DNA from: Chloroflexota bacterium
GTDB taxonomy: Bacteria > Chloroflexota > Dehalococcoidia > SM23-28-2 > RBG-16-64-32
Length of the DNA stretch: 13,088 nucleotides
Direction of reading: 5' to 3'
Assembly: GCA_005882715.1 (NCBI GenBank)
Contig: VBEI01000030.1
Span: 1 to 13,088 of the forward strand
The notes under the pieces are model-generated. The model did no database searches. It saw only the letters and a list, made by a program, of their open reading frames with translations, and was not told the DNA's origin. A program made the position numbers and the translations under genes. Of the stretch, positions 1-7,200 are shown one piece after another. Position 1 is the stretch's first letter. Every line of letters begins with the position of its first letter.

Positions 1-612
1 AAAATCGAGAACCGACGCGCCGCTGCCGAGCAGACGAGGTCCCGTGTCTTGGAGGCCACACGCAAGTTGATAATGGCCAGCTCTGTGCCGCCCAGCATCG
101 ATGCAGTAGCGGCGCTGGCAGGCGTGGCCCGCATGACGGTGTACTACCAGTTCGGTTCTAAGGCCGGCCTCCTCGAAGCCCTCTTCGACGAGCTCGGTGG
201 CCGGTATTTTCGGAGCGAGTTGCCGCTAGTCATGTCACAGGACGAGCCACTCCAGGCGCTGGCCGACCTCATAGAAGTCTTTCTCACGTTCTGGGCATCC
301 GAACGGCTGGTGACCCGGAGGATACGCGGTATGGCCGCGCTCGATTCCGATTTCGAGGAGAGCCTGCGGGGCCGCGACAAGCGCCGGAGGCTTCTAATCC
401 GCACAGTCCTGGCGCGAATAACGCAGAAGTACGGCAAGCCGACTAACGAAGTATTCGAGCAGACCGTGGACGCGCTCTACGCCCTCACGAGCTTCGCAAT
501 GTTCGATACGATGGCCGAGGACGATGGGAAGGCCGACGACATCGCGCACTTCGTCCAGCGGCTGGCGCGGCTCGCGCTCGGTATAGGCGAGAGGCCCTCA
601 GGCGATGATTGA
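1..612 (+). CDS. TetR-family transcriptional regulator, 5' end cut by window edge
   Basis: The reading frame is open from base 1, so the gene begins upstream of the window. The TTG at 49 is only an internal codon: the residues before it (KIENRRAAAEQTRSRVLEA) form the first helix of a TetR DNA-binding domain. The helix-turn-helix follows as IDAVAALAGVARMTVYYQF and then GSKAGLLEAL, the usual 'YxxFxSKxxLL' ending of the domain. The remaining roughly 130 residues are the helical ligand/dimer domain, which I cannot tie to an effector. By family knowledge it is a dimeric, usually repressing regulator responding to a small molecule. Its 3' end overlaps the lipB 3' end tail to tail by 15 bases. It is not in the bkd operon, and whether it controls that operon is unknown. 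Family assignment is firm; target and ligand are unknown. Confidence 0.88.
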   Translation, partial: KIENRRAAAEQTRSRVLEATRKLIMASSVPPSIDAVAALAGVARMTVYYQFGSKAGLLEALFDELGGRYFRSELPLVMSQDEPLQALADLIEVFLTFWASERLVTRRIRGMAALDSDFEESLRGRDKRRRLLIRTVLARITQKYGKPTNEVFEQTVDALYALTSFAMFDTMAEDDGKADDIAHFVQRLARLALGIGERPSGDD

Positions 613-1302
613 GCGCGACGCCGGCAAGGTATTGCCGCCGGCGAGTCGCATCTCGCGTCCGAAGACTTCGCCAAACTGCGCCACGAGGCGGTTGGCTACC
701 TCACTGACCGGCGGCGCCTTCCCCAAGACGTGGAGCATCGAAGTAACTCCGCGGTCAGAAATGCCACAAGGCACAATTCGCTCGAACCACGCGAGGTCGA
801 CATCAACATTGAGCGCAACACCGTGGGTGGTCACCCAGCCGCCACTCGCACCGCCCGGACGGCTAACACGAACGCCGATCGCCGCGATCTTCTCGCGACC
901 AATCCAAACACCTGTGAGGCCGCACTCAAGCCCACTCTCGATGCCGTAATCACGAAGGGTGCGCATCACCACCTCCTCAAGATTGCGGACGTAATTCACG
1001 ACGCCAAGGCCCGCCGCCCGCAGGTCGATAATCGGATAAGCGATGAGCTGGCCGGGGCCATGGAATGTTATGTCGCCTCCCCTATCGGAGACGACAAGCG
1101 GCGCACCGAGCCTATCGGCCGGGTGGCGAAGGTTCGATTCGGCGGTTCGCTTTCCGGTAGTAAACACGGGCGAGTGCTCGAGAAGTAGGAGAGTGTCGGG
1201 TATTTCGCCGGCGGCGCGTGCCGTGGCGAGGTCGCGCTGGAGCCCCCAAGCTTCACCGTAGTCAACCCTTCCGAGCCAGCGGACTTCGCAGACGGGCCGC
1301 AT
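598..1302 (-). CDS. lipB: Octanoyl-[acyl carrier protein]:protein octanoyltransferase LipB
   Basis: LipB moves the octanoyl group from octanoyl-ACP to the lipoyl-domain lysine of 2-oxoacid dehydrogenase E2 subunits and GcvH, the first step of endogenous lipoylation in the cytosol. The 234-residue product has the family signature RGGDITFHGPGQLIAYP (residues 74-90), the catalytic lysine K138 in the REKIAAIGV segment, the TTHGVALNV block (158-166), and the acyl-accepting cysteine C179 in VPCGI. Length is normal. The ATG overlaps the stop of the E2 gene by one base (TGATG) and has no clear ribosome site of its own, so translation is probably coupled to E2. It is the last gene of the bkd operon, placing it beside its likely substrate. 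LipA, which inserts the sulfurs, is not in the window. Confidence 0.96.
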   Translation of the reverse strand: MRPVCEVRWLGRVDYGEAWGLQRDLATARAAGEIPDTLLLLEHSPVFTTGKRTAESNLRHPADRLGAPLVVSDRGGDITFHGPGQLIAYPIIDLRAAGLGVVNYVRNLEEVVMRTLRDYGIESGLECGLTGVWIGREKIAAIGVRVSRPGGASGGWVTTHGVALNVDVDLAWFERIVPCGISDRGVTSMLHVLGKAPPVSEVANRLVAQFGEVFGREMRLAGGNTLPASRSIIA

Positions 1303-2594
1303 CAGTCGATGCCGGTGTCGGGGCTAATGGCTTCGAGCCGCTTCTTGACCACCTGCAGGAACGCACCCGCCTGGTGGCCATCGAGGACGCGATGATCGAA
1401 CGAAAGACAAGTGGCGACGATGGAGCGGATGGCGATGGCGTTGTCGGCGACTACCACGGGCCGCTTGGTGATCGACTCCATGGTGATGATTGCGGATTGG
1501 CCCTGATTGATGATCGGCATCGAAATGACGGTCCCGAAAGCGCCCGTGTTGTCGAGCGTGAAGGTACCGCCCTGGACGTCTTCGAGCTGGAGCTTATTGT
1601 CCCGTGTGCGATCACCGAGATCGCTCATCGCCCGCGCGAGGCCGGTGACGCTCAGGCGGTCGGCGTCGCGGACGACCGGCACGAGCAGGCCTCGGTCCGT
1701 GGCGACGGCGATGCCGAGGTTCACCCGCTTCCGGAGGATAATCTTGTCCTCGGCCCAGGAGGCGTTCAAGTACGGGTGCTCGAGGAGCGATTGGGCCACG
1801 GCATGGGCCATGAAGGGCAGGTACGTCAGGTCAATGCCGTGACGCTGGCGGAACGCCTCTTTCTGGGCGTTGCGGAGGGCCACCAGCCCGGTCACGTCCG
1901 ATTCCACGACCAGCCAGGCAGCAGGTGCGCTAAAGGCGGACGCCGTCATTCGTTGCGCGATCGTCCGACGGATCCCCGTAACCGGCACGGTCTCTTCATC
2001 GGCGCCTGGTTTGGGGGGCGCGGGCCGTTCCGCGGTCGCCACGGCTGGCGCCGGCGTCGCTCCTCGGGCACCGGATGCGGCCGCGCGCACGTCGTCTTCG
2101 ACGATCCGCCCGTTCGGGCCGGTGCCACTCAGTTGCGCGAGGTTTACACCCAGCTCTTCGGCAAGTTTCCTCACACGCGGCGTTGCTCGGGGTCGCTCTC
2201 CCGCGCCCTCCCGGCCGTCACCGCCTAAGCTAGGGGCGGCAGGAGACTCGCGCTGCCCAACAGATGCGGCAACGGGCTCTTCCTTCGGTGACGGCACCGC
2301 TGTGGCCGCTTCTTCTTCAGTGGGAACGGGTGAGATGTCCGCTGGCACCTCGCCCTCAGCTGTCTCCAGCCGGGCCAGCTCGGCGCCCACGAGGATAGTC
2401 TCGCCTTCCTGCGCGAGAATCTCGGTCAGGGTGCCGGACACGGGGCAGGGCAACTCGACGTTGACCTTGTCCGTGTTGATCTCGACGATCGGCTCGTATT
2501 TCTCGACCTTGTCGCCGGGCTTTTTGAGCCAGCGCTCGATCGTGCCCTCGGTGACTGTCTCACCGACCTCGGGCATCGTCAGGGTGAACGCCAT
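1302..2594 (-). CDS. bkdB: Dihydrolipoamide acyltransferase E2 of branched-chain 2-oxoacid dehydrogenase
   Basis: This is the core subunit that takes the acyl group from E1 on its lipoyl arm and passes it to CoA. The 430 residues show one N-terminal lipoyl domain (about 1-76) with target lysine K43 in INTDKVNVE, then an Ala/Pro/Glu-rich flexible linker (about 78-134). The peripheral-subunit-binding domain spans about 136-172 (ATPRVRKLAEELGVN, GTGPNGRI). The catalytic domain spans about 203-430 and ends with the active-site HRVLDG motif (H401, D405). The TFTLDNTGAFG and later IINQGQSAI segments resemble BCKDH E2 more than pyruvate dehydrogenase E2. A ribosome site (AAGGGAGG, 2601-2608) precedes the ATG. 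It lies 16 bases after the E1-beta gene. Substrate class is inferred from resemblance; the E2 identity itself is firm. Confidence 0.95.
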   Translation of the reverse strand: MAFTLTMPEVGETVTEGTIERWLKKPGDKVEKYEPIVEINTDKVNVELPCPVSGTLTEILAQEGETILVGAELARLETAEGEVPADISPVPTEEEAATAVPSPKEEPVAASVGQRESPAAPSLGGDGREGAGERPRATPRVRKLAEELGVNLAQLSGTGPNGRIVEDDVRAAASGARGATPAPAVATAERPAPPKPGADEETVPVTGIRRTIAQRMTASAFSAPAAWLVVESDVTGLVALRNAQKEAFRQRHGIDLTYLPFMAHAVAQSLLEHPYLNASWAEDKIILRKRVNLGIAVATDRGLLVPVVRDADRLSVTGLARAMSDLGDRTRDNKLQLEDVQGGTFTLDNTGAFGTVISMPIINQGQSAIITMESITKRPVVVADNAIAIRSIVATCLSFDHRVLDGHQAGAFLQVVKKRLEAISPDTGID

Positions 2595-2610
2595 GCGGGG
2601 CCTCCCTTGT

Positions 2611-3594
2611 TCAGTAGGCGGCGAGCTTGCGAATAGCCTCTGCTATCTTCTCGGGGTTCGGCAGAATGTACTCCTCGAGGATGCCTGAATAAGGCGAGAT
2701 CGGCACGTCCGGCGAGGCGACGCGTGTGACGGGCCCGTCGAGGTAATCGAACGCATCTTGAGCGATCGTTGCGGCCACTTCGGCACCGAAGCCGCCGGTG
2801 ATGTTGTCCTCGTACACGATCAACGCCTTGCCCGTCTTCTTCACCGACCCGAGTACCCGTTCCTTGTCCCACGGCGACACGGTCCGCAGGTCGATCACTT
2901 CGACGCTGGTGCCGTCCTCTTGCTCCAGCGTCTCGGCGGCCTTCAGCGAGTGGTGGGTCATCATTCCGTAAGTGATTAGCGAGATGTCGCTGCCCTCGCG
3001 TTTTGTCTCGGCTTGGCCGATCGGGATAGTGTAGTCGCCGTCCGGTATCTCCTGGCGGAAGGCACGATACGCCTTCTTGTGCTCCAGAAATACGACGGGG
3101 TTCGGATCGCGGATGGCGGACTTTAGGAGGCCTTTCGCGTCATACGGCGACGCTACGCAAATGACCTTGAGTCCCGGCACGTGCGCATAGAACGCCTCGA
3201 TGCTTTGGGAGTGGTACGGCCCGCCGTGAATCCCCGAACCATACGGAGTACGAACCACGATCGGGCAGCTCCAGGTGCCGTTCGACCGGTAATGGAGCCG
3301 CGCCGCTTCGCTCACGAGCTGATCGAAGGCCGGGTGGCTGAAATCGGCGAACTGTATTTCTGCGATGGGGATGATCCCGTTTAGCGAAGCGCCGATCGCC
3401 GCGCCCACAATGCATGACTCGGCCAGCGGCGTGTCCATGCAGCGCTCCTCGCCGAATTCGGCAACGAAGCCGTCAGTCGCGCGAAAGACGCCGCCTTCTC
3501 CGACATCCTCGCCCATGACGATGATCCGGTCATCGCGCTTCATTTCCTCGAACATGGCGTCGTGGATCGCCTCGACCATATTCTTCTCAGCCAT
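2611..3594 (-). CDS. bkdAB: Branched-chain 2-oxoacid dehydrogenase E1 component, beta subunit
   Basis: E1-beta pairs with E1-alpha to form the thiamine-diphosphate decarboxylase of the complex. The 327-residue product has GEDVGEGGVF (28-37), DTPLAES with the likely ThDP-aminopyrimidine glutamate E59, and IAEIQFADF (77-85). It also has YRSNGTWSCPIVVR (102-115), the catalytic histidine H128 in PYHSQS, and PYDAKGLL. These blocks match BCKDH E1-beta of the Bacillus/Thermus type closely. The open frame reaches back to 3681, but I chose the ATG at 3594: family homology starts at MAEKNMVE, and a purine-rich GGGGGAG ribosome site lies at 3601-3607. The upstream residues would only duplicate the end of the E1-alpha gene in another frame. 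The start overlaps the preceding E1-alpha stop by 8 bases, so the two are likely translationally coupled. Confidence 0.96.
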   Translation of the reverse strand: MAEKNMVEAIHDAMFEEMKRDDRIIVMGEDVGEGGVFRATDGFVAEFGEERCMDTPLAESCIVGAAIGASLNGIIPIAEIQFADFSHPAFDQLVSEAARLHYRSNGTWSCPIVVRTPYGSGIHGGPYHSQSIEAFYAHVPGLKVICVASPYDAKGLLKSAIRDPNPVVFLEHKKAYRAFRQEIPDGDYTIPIGQAETKREGSDISLITYGMMTHHSLKAAETLEQEDGTSVEVIDLRTVSPWDKERVLGSVKKTGKALIVYEDNITGGFGAEVAATIAQDAFDYLDGPVTRVASPDVPISPYSGILEEYILPNPEKIAEAIRKLAAY

Positions 3595-4603
3595 TGGAGG
3601 CTCCCCCTTCAACAAAAACGTGACGTAGTGCGGACTCGGGTTCGGGCGTCGATTCCTGCTCGACTTTGTCGGTCGCCTCATCCACCTCGCGGTTCACGCG
3701 GTCGTTCAGTTCCTGCTCGGACTTGTCGTCGAGGACGCCCAGCTCGTGGAGGCTCATTGCGAAAACGACAATCGGGTCCTTTTGGGCCCACTGCTCGACC
3801 TCTTCGCGTGTGCGGTAGCGGCGGTCGTCGTCGTCGCTGGAGTGCGGCTGCAAGCGGTAGGTCTTCGCCTCGATCAGCGTGGGGCCTTCGCCGGAGCGGG
3901 CACGCTTTACGGCTTCAGTCATCGCGCCGTAGACCTCGAGCACGTCGTTGCCGTTCAAGGTGACGCCCGGGAATCCGTAGCCGGCCGCGCGGACAGCCAC
4001 GTTCTCGATCGCGGCCTGTTTTCGCCAAGGGACGGAAATCGCGTAGCCGTTGAATTCGCAGACAAAGACCATGGGCAGCTTGTGGACGCCCGCGAAGTTC
4101 ATGGATTCGTGCCAGTCGCCGGTGCTGGTGGCGCCGTCACCGAAGTACGCGACCGATATCTCATCGAGCTTGCGGAGCTTGGCGGCGAGCGCGGCGCCGA
4201 CGGCGTGAGGGATCTGTGTGGCTATGGGAGCGCTTCCGCTCACGATGCGAAGGTCGGGATGGCTGAAATGTGACGGCATATTGCGGCCGCCGCTGCTGAT
4301 GTCATCGCGGCGCGCAAAGAACCCGCGCAGGATCTCGACCGGAGTCATGCCGACGGTTAGCGCGACGGCGACATCGCGATAGTACGCGAAGACCCAGTCC
4401 CTGCCCGGCCGAAGGGCAAAAGCCGTCCCCACCTGGACGGCCTCATGGCCCTCGCCGCTGAACGTCATCGGCCCCTTGCCCATGCGCTGGAGTACCCGCT
4501 GCCGGACGCTAACCGCGCGGGCGAGGAGCATCTTGTAATGCATCTCGAGAAGCTGCTCTTCGGTCAGGCCGAAGGTCTTGATCGCTTCTTTGGTGATCGC
4601 CAT
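3587..4603 (-). CDS. bkdAA: Branched-chain 2-oxoacid dehydrogenase E1 alpha subunit, second copy (E1alpha-2)
   Basis: The 338-residue ThDP-binding alpha subunit catalyses decarboxylation of branched 2-oxoacids and reductive acylation of the E2 lipoyl arm together with E1-beta. It has the RNMPSHFS block (107-114), GSAPIATQIPHAVG (123-136), the ThDP/Mg motif start GDG (155-157), and the phosphorylation-loop-like HSSDDDDRRYR (254-264) typical of BkdAA. The ThDP motif ends E183-F184-N185-G-Y, where the family almost always has E/R-N-N. The first Asn is therefore Phe, while the second Asn, the Mg ligand by homology, and the Tyr remain. The putative potassium-site T129-Q130 is the consensus pair. 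The gene starts with ATG 12 bases behind the first copy, with AAAGG upstream. It overlaps E1-beta by 8 bases, so it is the copy physically coupled to E1-beta. Confidence 0.94.
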   Translation of the reverse strand: MAITKEAIKTFGLTEEQLLEMHYKMLLARAVSVRQRVLQRMGKGPMTFSGEGHEAVQVGTAFALRPGRDWVFAYYRDVAVALTVGMTPVEILRGFFARRDDISSGGRNMPSHFSHPDLRIVSGSAPIATQIPHAVGAALAAKLRKLDEISVAYFGDGATSTGDWHESMNFAGVHKLPMVFVCEFNGYAISVPWRKQAAIENVAVRAAGYGFPGVTLNGNDVLEVYGAMTEAVKRARSGEGPTLIEAKTYRLQPHSSDDDDRRYRTREEVEQWAQKDPIVVFAMSLHELGVLDDKSEQELNDRVNREVDEATDKVEQESTPEPESALRHVFVEGGASNG

Positions 4604-4615
4604 GGTGTTTGCCTT

Positions 4616-5629
4616 TCAGCCGGCGAGTCGCTCCTCAATGAGTACGTGATCGAGCGCTGACTCAGGCTTCGGCGTGGGCGCCTTCTCTGCTTGCTCCGTC
4701 GCCTCGTCGACCTCCCGCGCGGCGTGCTCGTGCAGAGAGTCGAGCTTCGCCTCGTCGGCGACATCGTTTTCTTTGAGCCAGTTGCGATAGCGGACCAACG
4801 GATCCTTCCCAGTCCATTCCTCGACCTCCTCGCGGGAGCGGTAGCGGCGGTCGTCGTCGTCGCTGGTGTGCGGGACAAGGCGGTACGTCTTGCCTTCGAT
4901 CAGGGTGGCACCGTCGCCCCTCCGGGCGCGGTCCACCGCTTCTTTCATCGCGGCGTAGACGGCGAGGACGTCATTGCCGTCAACGGTGACGCCCGGGAAA
5001 CCGTAGCCCTCAGCGCGAATGGAGATATCCTCGACTGCGAACTGCTTCCGCACGTGGACGGAGATCGCGTACTGGTTGTTCTCGATGACGAAAATTACCG
5101 GCAGTTTGTGGACGCCGGCGAAGTTCATCGCTTCGTGGCAGTCGCCGGTGCTGGTTCCGCCGTCGCCTGTGTAGCAGACGCTTAACTCATCGAGGCCTCG
5201 GAGCTTCGAGGCGAGCGCGATGCCCGCGGCGTGCGGGAAGTGCGTCGCGACGGGCGCCGAGCCGGATACGATGTGCAGCCTCGGATCGCTGAAGTGCGAC
5301 GGCATGTTGCGGCCGCCGCTGCTGATATCGCCTTCGCGCGAGAGGTGTGCTAAGAGTAGATCGAGCGGCGTCTGGCCGATCGTGAGCGCGACGCCGATGT
5401 CGCGGTAGTAGGGGACAATCCAATCATGCCCAGGCTTCAGCGGGTAAGCGGTCCCGACCTGGAGGGCCTCATGGCCCTCACCCGTCACCGCGAAGGGGCC
5501 TTTCCCCATGCGGTTGAGCATGCGCTCGCGCTGGCCGACCGTGCGGGCCAACAACATCTTGTAGTAGAGATCGAGCAGCTGGTCTCTGCTCAGCCCTTCT
5601 GCCCCAGTTATCTCCTTCACGGAGACCAC
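4616..5629 (-). CDS. bkdAA: Branched-chain 2-oxoacid dehydrogenase E1 alpha subunit, first copy (E1alpha-1)
   Basis: This 337-residue paralogue of the next gene aligns with it without gaps except near the last residues. I count 210 of 337 identical positions, rising to 76 of 100 over residues 101-200. It has GDG (155-157), canonical ENN (183-185) with Y187, and HTSDDDDRRYR (254-264), all BCKDH-type. At the potassium-site motif it reads T129-H130-F131 where the second copy and human BCKDH read T-Q-I. This substitution may matter for cofactor-site stability. The start is GTG at 5629, with GGAGG directly after the lpdA stop and a closer GAGG five bases before the GTG. It lies 16 bases behind lpdA. 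The protein could also serve a related substrate (pyruvate or acetoin). Membership of the E1-alpha family is firm, the exact substrate is not. Confidence 0.93.
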   Translation of the reverse strand: MVSVKEITGAEGLSRDQLLDLYYKMLLARTVGQRERMLNRMGKGPFAVTGEGHEALQVGTAYPLKPGHDWIVPYYRDIGVALTIGQTPLDLLLAHLSREGDISSGGRNMPSHFSDPRLHIVSGSAPVATHFPHAAGIALASKLRGLDELSVCYTGDGGTSTGDCHEAMNFAGVHKLPVIFVIENNQYAISVHVRKQFAVEDISIRAEGYGFPGVTVDGNDVLAVYAAMKEAVDRARRGDGATLIEGKTYRLVPHTSDDDDRRYRSREEVEEWTGKDPLVRYRNWLKENDVADEAKLDSLHEHAAREVDEATEQAEKAPTPKPESALDHVLIEERLAG

Positions 5630-5645
5630 GATAACCTCGTCCTCC

Positions 5646-7073
5646 TTACCAATAGATGCTAATTCCAGCGGAAAGCCGCGCCGCTTCCCCGAGCGCCTCG
5701 CTCAGCGTCGGGTGCGGGTGGATGCTCGATCCTACCTCCCACGCCGAGGCCTCGATGAAGCGAGCGAGTGCAGCTTCCGAGATGAGTTCACCCGCATGAT
5801 TCCCGATGATGTGCGCACCCAGGAAGTCACCAGAGTCGGCATCGTAGACAACTTTTGCAAAGCCTTCGGGCTCGTCTTCAATCAGTGCCATGGCGTTGTT
5901 CCGGAAGGAGTAGCGCTGCGACTTTGCGTTCAGGCCCGCTTCCTTCGCTTGCTGCTCGGTCATTCCTACCGATGCTACCTGCGGATGGCTGTACGTGACG
6001 CGCGGGACGCGGTTGTAATCCAGCTTTTCAATATCCCTTCCAGCGATCGCTTCCGCGGCGAGGAATCCTTCGGCTGAGGCGACGTGCGCGAGAAGGAGGC
6101 CGCCGATGGCGTCGCCGACCGCATACACAGAGGCCCCGTCCGTACGATAAGCGTCGTCCACCTCCACCCAGCCGCGCTTAACCTTAACCGCCGTCTTTTC
6201 CAGGCCGAGATTGTCTACGATAGCTTCGCGGCCGACCGCCGAAAGGACCACCTCGGCCTTCACGGTCTTCGACTGATTCTCGTGCTCCACGGTTAGCTCC
6301 ACCATGCCGTCGTAGCTCCGCGTCTTCTCAGGTAAGACGCGCGCCGAGGTCATGACGTTGACACCGCGAGCAGCGAGCGATTTAGCAAGGGTCTGACCCA
6401 CCGCAGGGTCTTCAAGTGGGACGATCGTCGGCATCATCTCGATTAACGTCACCTCGGCGCCTACATCTGTGTAGAAAGAAGCGAATTCGCAGCCCACGGC
6501 ACCTGCCCCCACGATCAGAATCGATTTTGGGATTCGCTCGAGCTGGAGGAGGTGATCACTATTCAGAATACGCTCGCCGTCCACTTCCATGCCGGGTATA
6601 TCTTTCGGCTGCGAGCCTGTAGCTATGATCACATTCTTCGCAGTGAGCGTGCGACCGTTGACGGCGACCTGCGTGGGAGACACGAGCTGCCCATCGCCCT
6701 CGATGATCTTCACCTTGTGCTTCAGAATCGTAGAGCGGAGGCCTTTGTAAAGCGTTTCGACGACCTGCTTCTGACGGGCCACGACGGCGGGGTAATCCAA
6801 CGAGATGTTGTCCACGCGAACGCCCAGCGCGGAGGCACGGCGCACGCGCTCGAGAAATCCGGAGCTTTCGAGCCATGCCTTAGTCGGGATGCAGCCGCGG
6901 TGGAGGCAGGTCCCGCCTACCTTGTCGCGTTCGATGAGGGCCGCTGTCAGGCCTAGTTGCGTCGCGCGTATGGCGGCAGTGTAGCCGCCGTTCCCGCCCC
7001 CTACGACTACGAGATCGAACTCGTCCACTACCTGCCTTGCGTTAGTAACCAAGGGCGATACTCGTCCTTTCAA
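5646..7073 (-). CDS. lpdA: Dihydrolipoyl dehydrogenase (E3)
   Basis: This FAD-dependent enzyme reoxidises dihydrolipoamide on E2 and passes electrons to NAD+. Counting from the TTG at 7073, it has the FAD-binding VVGGGNGGY (23-31) and the redox disulfide GGTCLHRGCIPTK (C56, C61). It also has the NAD-binding VGAGAVGCEFA (188-198), the second FAD motif VYAVGDAIGG (316-325), and the C-terminal active-site HPHPTLSEA (H454, E459). The usual first His-Ala is His-Pro here, and the usual Asn after CL is His. The start is uncertain. The TTG at 7073 has no ribosome site. A TTG at 7052 follows AAAGGA (7065-7070) by 12 bases. A GTG at 7028 would give the shortest, family-like N-terminus. It is the first gene of the six-gene operon and 127 bases from the divergent acyl-CoA dehydrogenase. 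Confidence 0.95.
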   Translation of the reverse strand: MKGRVSPLVTNARQVVDEFDLVVVGGGNGGYTAAIRATQLGLTAALIERDKVGGTCLHRGCIPTKAWLESSGFLERVRRASALGVRVDNISLDYPAVVARQKQVVETLYKGLRSTILKHKVKIIEGDGQLVSPTQVAVNGRTLTAKNVIIATGSQPKDIPGMEVDGERILNSDHLLQLERIPKSILIVGAGAVGCEFASFYTDVGAEVTLIEMMPTIVPLEDPAVGQTLAKSLAARGVNVMTSARVLPEKTRSYDGMVELTVEHENQSKTVKAEVVLSAVGREAIVDNLGLEKTAVKVKRGWVEVDDAYRTDGASVYAVGDAIGGLLLAHVASAEGFLAAEAIAGRDIEKLDYNRVPRVTYSHPQVASVGMTEQQAKEAGLNAKSQRYSFRNNAMALIEDEPEGFAKVVYDADSGDFLGAHIIGNHAGELISEAALARFIEASAWEVGSSIHPHPTLSEALGEAARLSAGISIYW

Positions 7074-7101
7074 TTGTAGAAATAAGCATCGCCTATCAAG
7101 T

Positions 7102-7131
7102 ATTATCCCCGCGCCTCACGAAGGCTGTCAA
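7102..7131 (-). promoter_or_regulatory. Promoter of the lpdA-bkd-lipB operon
   Basis: Read on the minus strand there is a perfect -35 box TTGACA (7126-7131), an 18-base spacer, and GATAAT (7102-7107) as the -10 box. Transcription would start near 7095, about 22 bases before the TTG at 7073. The spacer holds a short inverted repeat, GCCT-N5-AGGC (7113-7125), and an 8-base palindrome CGGCGCCG (7134-7141) lies just upstream of the -35. Either could be an operator, but both are short for so GC-rich a context. Confidence 0.7.
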
Positions 7132-7185
7132 CGCGGCGCCGTGCGGCCTACATGTCACCTGCGTAAAGAAAATAACGCCGCCGAC

Positions 7186-7191
7186 TATAAT
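7186..7191 (+). promoter_or_regulatory. -10 element giving a near-leaderless acyl-CoA dehydrogenase transcript
   Basis: A perfect TATAAT is followed by 9 bases and then the ATG at 7201. With normal spacing the transcript would start around the A at 7198, leaving a leader of about 3 bases. There is no ribosome-binding sequence before the ATG, which agrees with leaderless or near-leaderless translation. I see no good -35 box at 16-18 bases. Confidence 0.6.
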
Positions 7192-7200
7192 GCTTTTAGT

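Noticed and set aside
1218..2228. 336-codon open frame on the plus strand opposite the E2 gene
   Set aside because: It lies antisense to the well-supported E2 and lipB genes, has low-complexity Arg/Gly/His composition and no domain. It arises from GC-rich codon structure.
1870..2688. 272-codon open frame on the plus strand opposite E2
   Set aside because: Ser/Ala/Pro-rich product mirroring the E2 linker; no motif, and it overlaps a real gene fully.
3595..3681. N-terminal extension of E1-beta from an in-frame upstream start
   Set aside because: The residues lie inside the E1-alpha coding end in another frame, do not resemble the family, and the ATG at 3594 has a ribosome site.
7141..7200. 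Longer acyl-CoA dehydrogenase start at GTG 7141
   Set aside because: It would place the -10 element within the coding region, and the extra 20 residues do not look like the family N-terminus.
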